DNA of 64,000 nucleotides from Paenibacillus sp. (GTDB lineage: Bacteria; Bacillota; Bacilli; Paenibacillales; NBRC-103111): positions 62,001 through 126,000 of the forward strand of contig JAPSLM010000005.1 of assembly GCA_031180825.1 (NCBI GenBank), given 5' to 3'. Shown in pieces: positions 41,684 through 49,972 of the stretch (its first letter is position 1; every line of letters begins with the position of its first letter). The position numbers and the translations under genes are program-made. Under the pieces are notes generated by a model. That model was not told the origin of the DNA. It searched no databases and was given only the letters and a program-made list of their open reading frames with translations.

Positions 41684-42877
41684 TTAGCACAATTTTGCTG
41701 TACGGTATTTGTTCGGGCTGCAGTGAAGATATCGTTTGAACAGCCGGCAGAAGTAGTTGGCATCCTGAAACCCGGCGAGCGCCGCGATCTCCTGCACCGG
41801 TTTATCGGTGTTTTCGAGGTAATATACCGCTTTTTCGATCCGAAGCTTGTTTAAGTAGTCGACGAAGGTGCTTCCCGTTTCTTTGCGGAACAGGTGACTG
41901 AAGTGGTAGGTGCTAAGGTAACAATATTGTGCTATCTCTTCGAGGGGGATTTTTCGCTGATGATGCTGTTTCATGTAGGCGATGGCTGTCCGGATCACCG
42001 GCGACACTTCCGCCGTCCGGGCCTCGCCGATCCGTGCGGTCAGCTTGCTCCAATGCTCGCTGACTTTGGCCGCAAACTTATCGTAGCGGATCGTCATGTA
42101 CAAGTCTTGAATAAAGCGGGCGTTCTCCGACAAAATGCTCTGCGCGTGGCAGCCGGCATCGAGCGACAAGCGCGTCAGCTGCATGACGAGGTCGATGACC
42201 TCCGACTTGAACATATCCACATTGCCGCGATACGTCCGGGCCATGCGCTCCAGCAGCAGGCGCAAGTACGAAAGCGCCCCGTGCACGTCCCCCAACCGGA
42301 CGCGGGCCATCAGCTCCGTCCGTTCCGCCTGCGAGACCGGCTTCTGCGGCGGCTCGCCGTCCTGCTTCTGCTTTTCGTATTGGAAGATCAGCCGGTTGCC
42401 CTGGAAGAAGCGGTCGATCATCGACTCCTTCGCTTCCTCGTACGAACGGTGGAGCATATACGGGTTATCATAAAAGGTGCCTATGCCGACGGAGACGGAA
42501 AAGCCCTGCGCATCGGTCAGCTTCTGGACCCGCTTCGCCATCGCAAAAGCGGTCTTGGCGGGATCGGGATCGCGCCGGTCCTTCGTCCCCAGCTCGACGA
42601 GCAAGGCCAACACGCCTTCGGCGACCCACACCCAGACGAACGGCGCTTGGACGCCCGCATGCAGCGCGTCGATCAGCTTCTGCCCGATATCAATTCGCCA
42701 CTGGATCGGCTGTCCGAGCGCAAGATCGGGATACCGGTCCACCGAGACCGCCATCGCCAGATTGGGCCGCAGGTAAATATCGAATTCCGCCTGCATCTCC
42801 GCAAACTTCGCTTCGTGAACCAACGTACCGGAGATCAGCAGGTGGGTAAACGACGCTTGAGTCGGATTTTGCCTCAT
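41684..42877 (-). CDS. AraC-family regulator, probably of the hut genes
   Basis: 397 residues. The C-terminal 100 residues are an AraC double HTH (KIPLEEIAQYCYLSTYHFSH, then IAALAGFQDANYFCRLFKRY). The N-terminal 270 residues resemble a degenerate GGDEF-like or sugar-diacid regulator segment (FSVSVGIGTFYDNPYMLHRS). It lies on the same strand directly upstream of hutG, which suggests it senses histidine or urocanate; that is inference from position. AGGAGG precedes the ATG. Confidence 0.85.
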   Translation of the reverse strand: MRQNPTQASFTHLLISGTLVHEAKFAEMQAEFDIYLRPNLAMAVSVDRYPDLALGQPIQWRIDIGQKLIDALHAGVQAPFVWVWVAEGVLALLVELGTKDRRDPDPAKTAFAMAKRVQKLTDAQGFSVSVGIGTFYDNPYMLHRSYEEAKESMIDRFFQGNRLIFQYEKQKQDGEPPQKPVSQAERTELMARVRLGDVHGALSYLRLLLERMARTYRGNVDMFKSEVIDLVMQLTRLSLDAGCHAQSILSENARFIQDLYMTIRYDKFAAKVSEHWSKLTARIGEARTAEVSPVIRTAIAYMKQHHQRKIPLEEIAQYCYLSTYHFSHLFRKETGSTFVDYLNKLRIEKAVYYLENTDKPVQEIAALAGFQDANYFCRLFKRYLHCSPNKYRTAKLC

Positions 42878-42920
42878 GGGAGCCTCCTGACGATTCTTTC
42901 GGTTAAAATTCGTATGGGCG

Positions 42921-43190
42921 CTATACCGCGATTTGCTTTATCATTTTGGCCAGCTCGTTGACAAACGGATCCTTATCGGCGCCCGCCGGGGATTCCACGC
43001 ACATACAACGGTCAACCTGAACGCCGCTTAACTGCAGAGCGGACAACACCCATGGCTTGCTGTCTTTATGCAAACAGACGATAGAGGACGGCCGATGGCC
43101 GGCGATTTGCCGCGCGAGCCGTTCGACGCTTTGCTGTCTGATCCGCTCCCTGTCCGCCTCCGGCACTTCCTCGACCGACCGGGGACACAA
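42921..43190 (-). CDS. Hypothetical protein, short
   Basis: 89 residues from a TTG at 43190. It reads CPRSVEEVPEADRERIR and SSIVCLHKDSKPWVLSAL, with three cysteines, and looks like the C-terminal part of a larger protein. The same frame continues upstream into the next gene across a single TAG at 43203-43205, with only four codons between. No ribosome site is evident. It may be a separate small gene, the severed end of its neighbour, or a remnant. No family recognised. Confidence 0.45.
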   Translation of the reverse strand: MCPRSVEEVPEADRERIRQQSVERLARQIAGHRPSSIVCLHKDSKPWVLSALQLSGVQVDRCMCVESPAGADKDPFVNELAKMIKQIAV

Positions 43191-43202
43191 ATGAATCAGG
43201 AA

Positions 43203-43703
43203 CTATTCCCGGCTTCTGAAAAAATGAAGAAAACCCCAATGGTCTTCAGGAACGTCTTCCCCCAAACCCAGCGCAAACGAATCCTTCACCCGTTCCAGCA
43301 GCGCAGAATCGCCATTAAAGAAAAACGTGCCGTCGCCGGGAGGCGCATCTCCGATCATCAGCGCGTTTACGCGCTCCGGTTGAAACATCCGGTCGTTGAC
43401 GTAGATCGTGATTACCGTTTCATTCGGGCAGTCGGTCACCTTCCGGCGCCACGTCGAATCCTCCATCTCTAAATAACGCTCGAGATTGTCCAGCAGAGCG
43501 TCCCAGCCTTCGGCGGTAGCGTTGATTTCCACGAACTCCCCATACTCATAGTCGAAGATCAGGCTTCTTTCTTCGTGAATTTCGCTTTCGAATCTGGAAT
43601 AATGAATACGGAACACTTCGGCCCACTCCATAAAAATTTCATAGCCGTCATTCGTTATCGACAAGCCTTTATCGTTTACCGCGATTTTTTCGAAGTGACT
43701 CAT
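43203..43703 (-). CDS. Hypothetical protein
   Basis: 166 residues from the ATG at 43703 (MSHFEKIAVNDKGLSI); an in-frame start at 43787 is possible. Acidic, without signal or membrane segments. Aromatic-rich strands (IFMEWAEVFRIHYSRFES, LIFDYEYGEFVEINAT) suggest a compact alpha/beta fold. Similar unnamed proteins occur in Bacillales, but no function can be given. Ends in TAG, after which the frame continues into the 89-residue segment downstream. Confidence 0.65.
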   Translation of the reverse strand: MSHFEKIAVNDKGLSITNDGYEIFMEWAEVFRIHYSRFESEIHEERSLIFDYEYGEFVEINATAEGWDALLDNLERYLEMEDSTWRRKVTDCPNETVITIYVNDRMFQPERVNALMIGDAPPGDGTFFFNGDSALLERVKDSFALGLGEDVPEDHWGFLHFFRSRE

Positions 43704-43896
43704 CCCGGTTCGTTTCTTCCCTTCGTTCGTATTCAGGCTTCCTATAGCTTGCAAAGATACCCGAAACTTTCGCCATATCTTTAACATTGCAGTTTCCTGG
43801 TTGATTGGAGAAATTACGCATCCATACGGAGGCAGGGTGCTTCCCCGGCAGGGCCCATTTTGGAATTTTTTTACATAAACATTTCAACTCCGCAGC

Positions 43897-45165
43897 CTAA
43901 CCCGTTTCTTCCGCTTCCACGGGCTTGAACCGGCTTTTGCCGAAAAAGACGTAGAACAGCACCGAAACGATCGTGTACACCACCGCCGTAATGCTGAACG
44001 CGTAAACATAGCCGTAGTAGCTGCCATACCGAGCGACAAGTCCGGTGCTGACCGGCGATGCCAAAAACCAGCCCAGATTGAACACCGCTTCTCCCGAGCT
44101 GGAAGCGAGTCCGCGCATAGAGCGGTCGACGTACTTCATCTTGATCGTATTGTAGAACGGATTGGCGGCATTCATTAAAGCCTGCCGGAACAGGTATCCG
44201 CCGCTGGCGATCAGCAGATTGGATGAAAACGCCGTAATAAGCAGGAACGGGATCGAGCACAGCTGAAGCACGATGACCGCTTTCGCTTCTCCAAGCCGCC
44301 GGGCGATAACCGGACCGATTAAGTACGCAAGTGCGGTCGCGCCTTGCCCCAAGGAGACGATGACGCCGATCACCGATTTCGAGGCGTCGAAGCGGTCCTC
44401 GAAATAAACGTTCAAATAGGGCACCACCATGCCTCCCGCCGTCGAAGTCATCAAGCCGAGCAGCACGAAAAGGCCGATCACTTGAAGCGACGCTTTATGA
44501 TGCCGCACCGCATGCCGCCATGACAGCTTCCCGCCGGACGGCCGTTCCTCCCGGGTCCCCCTTAGCATCATAACGGGAATCAATCCGAGCGACGCTATGC
44601 CGACGCCCGTCAGCAGGGTCAGACGCAGGCTCAGGACACCGTCAAGACCGAAGCCGAACTGAAGCGTGTCGGTGAGAAACCCGCCGAAGACATTGCCGAT
44701 AACGCTTGCAAACATGACGAGAGCCAGATTCAGGCTGAACAGATGCACCCGCTGGGATGGGGTGGAATGGTTCGCCATGAACGGAATGACGGTCGCGGAC
44801 ACGACAGCCAGCGTCATGCCGCCCAGAAAGGCGGAGACGAGCAGCCCCTGCTCGCCATCGATCAGCGAGCGGGCCGTCAGAGCGGCGATCACCAAAAATC
44901 CCCCCGTCGACACAAGCCGCTTCGGACCGAACCTGTCGTTCATGATTCCGGCCGGCACCAGCACGATCGCTGCAGCCGCAGCCGTCATTCCCACGATGTG
45001 CCCGACCATCGTCTGGTCGTATCCGAGCGCTTTGACATAGAGATTGTAGACGAGACCGAACATCCCGAGCCCCAAATTCCAGACGAAATTAAAGCAAAGA
45101 AACAACCGGAGGTTCCGGCTGTACCCGAGAAACTGCATCTTCCATTCATATAATAAAACCGACAT
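43897..45165 (-). CDS. MFS transporter
   Basis: 422 residues from the ATG at 45165, with GGAGG upstream. A TTG at 45255 would add 30 residues that look like promoter DNA. Twelve predicted helices, with GIMNDRFGPKRLVSTGGF as the loop 2-3 signature and a cytoplasmic loop near residue 190 (GTREERPSGGKLSWRHAVRH). It resembles uncharacterised efflux-type transporters. Divergent from a phosphotransferase gene. Confidence 0.85.
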   Translation of the reverse strand: MSVLLYEWKMQFLGYSRNLRLFLCFNFVWNLGLGMFGLVYNLYVKALGYDQTMVGHIVGMTAAAAAIVLVPAGIMNDRFGPKRLVSTGGFLVIAALTARSLIDGEQGLLVSAFLGGMTLAVVSATVIPFMANHSTPSQRVHLFSLNLALVMFASVIGNVFGGFLTDTLQFGFGLDGVLSLRLTLLTGVGIASLGLIPVMMLRGTREERPSGGKLSWRHAVRHHKASLQVIGLFVLLGLMTSTAGGMVVPYLNVYFEDRFDASKSVIGVIVSLGQGATALAYLIGPVIARRLGEAKAVIVLQLCSIPFLLITAFSSNLLIASGGYLFRQALMNAANPFYNTIKMKYVDRSMRGLASSSGEAVFNLGWFLASPVSTGLVARYGSYYGYVYAFSITAVVYTIVSVLFYVFFGKSRFKPVEAEETG

Positions 45166-45382
45166 CGGCCACCCGTCCTCCGGAGTCATGCAGCGTTTGT
45201 ACCATGTTTTAAGAGTAACCGATTCCACCAACGATTTGAATCCCTTTTTTTCCAACGGTCAAAAGAGCATCGTTCCAAAAGATAGATTCCTTGCTTTCCA
45301 ATGATTGGATACGCATGTTATGCTTTACAGGTACGGAGCGGACAATCCATACGACAGCTCCGATTCGGAAGGAGAGACGGCA

Positions 45383-46381
45383 TTGACAAACTGGCATCAA
45401 CGCTTTAATCAAGATTCGTTAAACCAAGCATCCCGCGCATACGGCGTGGCTCCGGAGACGGTACACCATGTGGGGGGCTTTGAAAATCTTATCTACGGCT
45501 TCCGGCGCGACGGCCGGGACTTGATCCTGCGCGTAACCCACAGCTCGCACCGCTCGCGGGAGCTGATCGAGTCGGAGCTGCACTTCGTCGGCTATCTCGC
45601 CGAGGGGGGCGTACGGGCAGCCAAACCGGTGCCGTCCAGCTCAGGCAGATGGACGGAAACGGTCGAAGCGGAAGACGGCAGCTTCACGCTGGCTTGCTTC
45701 GAACAAGCGCCGGGCGGTCTCGTTCAGGCCGGACATCCGGCTTGGGGTTCGCGCCTCTTCGAGGGCTGGGGCGAAATTACGGGGCGCATGCATAAGCTCG
45801 CCCGGTCGTACACCGTTCCTGCGGACATAGCACGCAGGCCGGACAAAGATATTTTGACCTTGGACCCGGCCTACCTGTCCGATCCTGACATTGCGTCGGC
45901 CTACCGCCGATACGTCGAAGCCGATGCGCGCATCAACGCGCTTGCCCCGGAACAAGACGGCTATGGCTTGTGCCACCGGGATTTGCATCACAACAACTTT
46001 TTTGTGCACGGGGAAACGATCACCGCGTTCGACTTTGACGACTGCGGGTACGACTATTTCGTGCAGGATATCGCGATGGCCGTTTATTACGCCTCGGTGC
46101 TGGGGGATTGGAGCCGGCCGGAAGCCGACCCGAAGCGCGTGTCCGAATTGGCCAACCGGTTTCTGGACAGCTTCATGAACGGATACCGGCGGGAATACGA
46201 GCTGGACGGCCGTTGGCTGAAGCACCTGCCGCTGTTCATCGAAAGGCGCCGCTATGATCTATGCATGATCTTCCTGCAAAACGCGATCAACGAGCCTCCG
46301 AGCACGGCCATTCGCGAGTGGCTTGACCGGAATTTGGAGGGCATCCGCAGAGACGAGCCGTGCATGACCTTGAATATATAA
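45383..46381 (+). CDS. APH-family phosphotransferase
   Basis: 332 residues from TTG 45383, which has GGAAGGAGAG 7 bases upstream; the longer frame to 45305 lacks a ribosome site. Kinase-like fold: GGFENLIYGFRRDGRDLIL (ATP loop and Lys), the catalytic loop LCHRDLHHNNFFVHGE (about 200-215), and the metal-binding FDFDDCGYDYFVQDIAMAVY. Members of this group phosphorylate aminoglycosides, homoserine or choline-like substrates. The adjacent nucleotidyltransferase might suggest antibiotic modification, but the sequence alone does not decide. Confidence 0.82.
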   Translation: MTNWHQRFNQDSLNQASRAYGVAPETVHHVGGFENLIYGFRRDGRDLILRVTHSSHRSRELIESELHFVGYLAEGGVRAAKPVPSSSGRWTETVEAEDGSFTLACFEQAPGGLVQAGHPAWGSRLFEGWGEITGRMHKLARSYTVPADIARRPDKDILTLDPAYLSDPDIASAYRRYVEADARINALAPEQDGYGLCHRDLHHNNFFVHGETITAFDFDDCGYDYFVQDIAMAVYYASVLGDWSRPEADPKRVSELANRFLDSFMNGYRREYELDGRWLKHLPLFIERRRYDLCMIFLQNAINEPPSTAIREWLDRNLEGIRRDEPCMTLNI

Positions 46382-46397
46382 TTCAGGACAATAAAAA

Positions 46398-46429
46398 CGG
46401 CGGCGGTTGTCTGTCAACAACCGCCGCCG
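46398..46429 (+). terminator. Terminator between convergent genes
   Basis: CGGCGGCGGTTGT and ACAACCGCCGCCG form a 13-bp perfect stem with a 6-base loop. It lies 16 bases after the phosphotransferase stop and 35 bases before the convergent stop; no clear T-run. Confidence 0.75.
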
Positions 46430-46463
46430 GCCTACCGTTAAGAGATCTTCGCCATGTTCGCGA

Positions 46464-47321
46464 TTACCCGTCCAAAGACTGCGCGTCCCGGGGAAGCCGT
46501 CTGACTTTTTCCACATACTCCCTTACATTGCGCTCTTCCTCCGCCGGATAGTCGTAGCCGAGCTTTGCCGCAAGCGGTACGCCAATCCTCCGGATGAAAG
46601 CCCCCGCCTCGAACAGCTTCTCCCACTGTTCTTCCGGATCGGCTCCGCAGTACAAGGACAGCATTTGCTCGTAAATGTCGGGCTCCAGAAACCGCTTGAA
46701 CCATTTGCCGGCGCTGCCGACGTTGACCTTCCAATCGTAGCTCGCGCCCACATGCCATTCCAGCAAAAAGCGGAGCGATTCCATGAAGTATTGATCGTAT
46801 AAATTTTTCGCCCTAGGCATTTCGTCTCGCCAAAGCTCCTTGGCAATGCACACCTGAAGCCACCACAGCTCGACGATATGCAGATCCCACATATAGCGGG
46901 AAGGCTTTTGAACCAGATAGCTGCTGTCGTTCGGCTCCGGCAGCTTCAAATCGAGGTTGTCTTTGTCGAGCAGCACTTTGCTGAGCGAGTCCTGATACAC
47001 CTCTTGGATGCTGCCGATATCCTTGAAGCTGAGGTCGATCCGCACGCTGTCTTTGAACTGCATCATGTAGATGGACGATCCGTCCTCGAAATATTCGAAC
47101 TGCACGACGACGCGTTCGCCGAACGCATCGATCCAGCTTCGGTCCGTATTGTAAGGATGATCCCTCAGGCCAGTCATATAAAAATCAATATCGTAATCCT
47201 GCATAAAATCGACCGGGGCGTTAGGATTTACCCGCGAACCGTTCATGACGACGCAGCGAATCCGCTCGTCCCGTTCGGCAAATTGCAGGAGCTGCCCCAG
47301 TACCTCTTGTTCGTTTCTCAT
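46464..47321 (-). CDS. aadK: Aminoglycoside 6-adenylyltransferase family protein (ANT(6)-like)
   Basis: 285 residues, the normal length for the family. Nucleotidyltransferase core: the GSR and DxD motifs in VMNGSRVNPNAPVDF and DYDIDFYM, a later Asp in VRIDLSFKD, and the ANT(6) C-terminal helices (WWLQVCIAKELWRDEMPRAK, KNLYDQYFMESLRFLLEWHV). Known members adenylylate streptomycin; chromosomal homologues in Bacillales may be weak. Transcription probably starts near 47487 and includes an eight-codon leader peptide. The symbol follows the B. subtilis homologue. Confidence 0.85.
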   Translation of the reverse strand: MRNEQEVLGQLLQFAERDERIRCVVMNGSRVNPNAPVDFMQDYDIDFYMTGLRDHPYNTDRSWIDAFGERVVVQFEYFEDGSSIYMMQFKDSVRIDLSFKDIGSIQEVYQDSLSKVLLDKDNLDLKLPEPNDSSYLVQKPSRYMWDLHIVELWWLQVCIAKELWRDEMPRAKNLYDQYFMESLRFLLEWHVGASYDWKVNVGSAGKWFKRFLEPDIYEQMLSLYCGADPEEQWEKLFEAGAFIRRIGVPLAAKLGYDYPAEEERNVREYVEKVRRLPRDAQSLDG

Positions 47322-47429
47322 CTCGTTAAACCGACCTCCGCGTTCTCTGTAGTTGGTGAGACCGTACCGGATGACGGCAGGAGGCGGCCCTCGTGCAAGA
47401 CAAGAAGCGAAACGCGCGCGAGCATACGG

Positions 47430-47456
47430 TTAAAGCTTATCCAGCCGCTTCTTCAT
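47430..47456 (-). CDS. Leader peptide upstream of the ANT(6)-like gene
   Basis: ATG at 47456 with a perfect AAGGAG 9 bases upstream opens the eight-codon frame MKKRLDKL followed by TAA. It lies about 30 bases after the predicted transcription start and 108 bases before the resistance-type gene. The transcript segments ACCGTA (just after the leader) and TACGGT (before the gene) can pair, so a translation-dependent switch is conceivable. Short basic peptides of this kind precede some antibiotic-inducible genes. Confidence 0.55.
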   Translation of the reverse strand: MKKRLDKL

Positions 47457-47493
47457 GTTATGCTTCTCCTTCCAAGTCAATTTCTGTAAGTCT

Positions 47494-47522
47494 ATTGTAT
47501 ACGTTGAACCGCCTTGCAGCAA
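47494..47522 (-). promoter_or_regulatory. Sigma-A promoter of the leader peptide/ANT(6)-like gene
   Basis: On the minus strand TTGCTG (47522-47517) and TACAAT (47499-47494) are separated by 17 bases. Both boxes are close to consensus. Confidence 0.7.
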
Positions 47523-47909
47523 ATGTTCCGGCCGGGAGCCTCTCAAGGGCCCGGTTGTCTGCGCCCGCCAATACTGGCGTGCCCATTCACGATATCTGTA
47601 ATTAGTCAAAGTTTGGCACTGTTTTATGTGCTTTAGCAGGTGTCCGAAGCCGCGGGGACCAACGCGCGAAATAAAGCATCATGCAGAGCCTGATGCCTGG
47701 CTATCGAATATTTCGGTTTTCCGGCTCCGTTGAAAGACTTCGTATATCTACGATGGCTTCATTTTTACCGACCTGTCAAGAAGCTTTTGGAAGACGCCCG
47801 CTTGATAACGCTTCGGATGTCCAAGCTCCAAGCGAGTTAAGCTCCCCGTTTTGTCGGGAGTGAGATCATGTTCTTGTCGCCCGGCTATCGCCGCGCTTTA
47901 CTTTCCATC
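47523..47909. other. Intergenic region without recognised genes
   Basis: About 390 bases between the ANT(6) promoter and the terminator of the radical SAM/KAS operon. Short open frames occur (for example 47681-47863 on the plus strand), but none has a convincing ribosome site or a recognisable product. No RNA gene was seen. Confidence 0.4.
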
Positions 47910-47949
47910 GCAACAAGACCGCCGTTCGCAGGGAAAGCGGTCTTGTCGC
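47910..47949 (-). terminator. Terminator of the radical SAM/KAS operon
   Basis: ACAAGACCGC (47913-47922) and GCGGTCTTGT (47937-47946) form a 10-bp perfect stem with a 14-base loop, 24 bases after the last gene. No strong T-tract follows on the minus strand. Confidence 0.6.
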
Positions 47950-47972
47950 GATACTGCGTATTCATCCCGAGA

Positions 47973-48974
47973 CTAGCCGCCGCTGCGGCGGAGCGTCAGC
48001 AGTCCGATACCGTAATCGGCGCTGGCAAACAGAAGCAGGACCGCCTCTCCCTCCCGAAGCCGGCCGCTCGACACCGCCTCTTGCAAAGTAAGGAACGGAT
48101 CGCTGCCCAAAAAATTGATCGCTTTCCGCGCTTGTCTTACATAGACAGGAATCCCGCAGCGTTCCCCGGCTTCGCCGACAACCGCCACGAAGGAATCGGA
48201 CACGTTTTGAATCACCAGCCGATCGGGTACGTGTCCCGCCTCCTTCATCTCCCGCAGCATTTGCTCCGCATGCCGGGCAAGCGCCATCGTCGCCCGCTCG
48301 TAATCGGCCGTCGTCCAGGCGTGCATCGAGCCGTCGGGAAAGAGAGGCTCGATGCGGAAGTCGCTTACCTCGTAATCGCCGGCTTCGGCGTTTACCGTAC
48401 AGAGCACCGCCGCATCGCCTTGGATCGAGCCAGTCCAGGATGCCCGGCTGAACGGATAGTCCGTTCGATCTGCAATGCAGAGCAAGCCGTCCGTCCCTTC
48501 TCCATGCTCCAGCATGCGCTTGGTCCAGCGGATCGCCCTAATTATCGCAAGGCTCCCCAGTTGTCCGAGCGTGAGCGGCAGCACATGACGCTGTCCGAAC
48601 GAACCGGCGAGCATCATGCCCGGCACGGTGGTCAGCGGACGCTGCACGGTCTCGTGACAGTAGCAGATCAGATCGAACTTCCGGTCCGCCCCGAAGCGGC
48701 GGCTCCCTTCCTCGCACAAGTATTCGACGGGATGCTTGTCGAACACCGGAATCCGGACCCCGGAAAGCGAGGAAGCCGACGGCCCCGGCTCCAAAGGCGG
48801 CCATGGCGAAGCTATTCCCGCATGCGCGAACAGCCATTTGGGCGGACTGTCCTCCCATGGCCGCCCGGCCGCTGCGCAGTAATCTTCCCAAGAGCATTCC
48901 GCATCAGGTACGATACAGCGAAGTCCGCCGATATACAGCTTCTTGACACCGCCCGCAGGACTGTGAGCGCTCAT
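47973..48974 (-). CDS. KAS III-like protein without catalytic cysteine
   Basis: 333 residues from the ATG at 48974, which overlaps the upstream stop (ATGA). The thiolase-like outline of KAS III is visible: LYIGGLRCIVPDAECSW at the start, DLICYCHETVQRP, GDAAVLCTVNAEAG, and DRLVIQNVSDSFVAVVGEAG near the C-terminal half. Where KAS III enzymes have the nucleophilic cysteine (ACSG) this protein has LTLGQLGSLAI, so it cannot form the acyl-enzyme. It is best explained as an inactive partner of the adjacent KAS III-like protein, comparable in concept to chain-length factors, or as a binding protein. Function unproven. Confidence 0.7.
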   Translation of the reverse strand: MSAHSPAGGVKKLYIGGLRCIVPDAECSWEDYCAAAGRPWEDSPPKWLFAHAGIASPWPPLEPGPSASSLSGVRIPVFDKHPVEYLCEEGSRRFGADRKFDLICYCHETVQRPLTTVPGMMLAGSFGQRHVLPLTLGQLGSLAIIRAIRWTKRMLEHGEGTDGLLCIADRTDYPFSRASWTGSIQGDAAVLCTVNAEAGDYEVSDFRIEPLFPDGSMHAWTTADYERATMALARHAEQMLREMKEAGHVPDRLVIQNVSDSFVAVVGEAGERCGIPVYVRQARKAINFLGSDPFLTLQEAVSSGRLREGEAVLLLFASADYGIGLLTLRRSGG

Positions 48975-49936
48975 AGCCTTCCCTCTTTCCGGTTCAGCGG
49001 CGCATATTGATGCAGGGCACAGCCGAACGTGCCCGCCATGCTCACGGTGACCGTCAAATAGTAATCCCCCGGCCGCAGCGCACCGCTGGTTAACGCATGC
49101 TGAAGATTGGAGGGGATGTCCGAATTGGTAATATGACCGGTTTCCCGCATGGTGGCGTAGTAAAACACATCCGGCGAAACCCGCATCGCTCCGGCTACCG
49201 CCTCCCATGCCTTCCGGTTAATATTGCCGCACACGACGAGACGGATGTCGGAGAGCGTGAATCCGGCTTCGCCGAGCGTCTCCATCATGATTTTGCGGAT
49301 GCCCAGATAGTACATCGCATGAAACTGCCGGATCCGCGACGGATCGTCGTCGTAAACCGTGCCTGCCGCTTTGTACTTCACCACAAGCGTCCGGTGATCG
49401 CCGTGCTCCCGCCGGAACAGACAGGCGCTGGCGCTGTCCCCGCAGATCATGAAGTCGTCGATATAGTAAAACGGATGGATGCCCAGATCGGCGGTCACAA
49501 ACAGCACCGCTTTATGCGGGTCGCAGGCGAATTGATGTCCGGCCATGCGCAGTACCCAATGGAACGTCGAGCAGGAATGCTCCTCGACCGGGTACAAGGG
49601 AACATGCTCCCACCGCCAGCGCCGCAGCATCGTTTTGAACAGATTGCACTCGTGCCAGGCTACCTTCGACGTATGGGCGAACCAGATCTCCCCAAGCTCG
49701 ATGCCTTCCCGCATGCAGCCTTCCGCTATCGGCTCAAGCGCCCGCTCCGCCATCTCCTCCAGCGACAGGCGTCTCTCTACCGAGACCGTCTCGAACCCCA
49801 TCTTCCGGTAGTGCGCCTCATCTTCCTTGAAGGGATACCCGCATTGCTCCGCGTCCTTGATGATGTCGGCAATCGATACATTCCGTCCGGGCCGGTAGAC
49901 GGAGAGACCGTCCATATGGAACTGTCCTTGCTTCAT
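48971..49936 (-). CDS. KAS III-like acyltransferase/ketosynthase with altered active site
   Basis: 321 residues; AGGAGAGG precedes the ATG. Thiolase fold: DGLSVYRPGRNVSIADI at the N-terminus, the nucleophile C122 in VEEHSCSTFHWVL, ICGDSASACLF, and the C-terminal TVSMAGTFGCALHQY. FabH uses Cys-His-Asn. Here the HQAN position is NINR and the Asn position is occupied by H268 in TGHITNSDIPSN, so a Cys-His arrangement with D273 nearby is possible. Such changes are known in KAS III-like enzymes that transfer acyl groups to O or N instead of condensing. It overlaps the next gene and follows rSAM2 by 36 bases, so it probably acts on the operon's ACP. Confidence 0.78.
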   Translation of the reverse strand: MKQGQFHMDGLSVYRPGRNVSIADIIKDAEQCGYPFKEDEAHYRKMGFETVSVERRLSLEEMAERALEPIAEGCMREGIELGEIWFAHTSKVAWHECNLFKTMLRRWRWEHVPLYPVEEHSCSTFHWVLRMAGHQFACDPHKAVLFVTADLGIHPFYYIDDFMICGDSASACLFRREHGDHRTLVVKYKAAGTVYDDDPSRIRQFHAMYYLGIRKIMMETLGEAGFTLSDIRLVVCGNINRKAWEAVAGAMRVSPDVFYYATMRETGHITNSDIPSNLQHALTSGALRPGDYYLTVTVSMAGTFGCALHQYAPLNRKEGRL

Positions 49937-49972
49937 CCGCAGCCCTCTCCTGTCGCCGCTTGCTTGCGGCTT

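Noticed and set aside
41416-41763. Possible HutP-like gene in the hut leader
   Set aside because: The minus-strand frame has no resemblance to HutP and overlaps the AraC-type gene; its start region holds the cre site.
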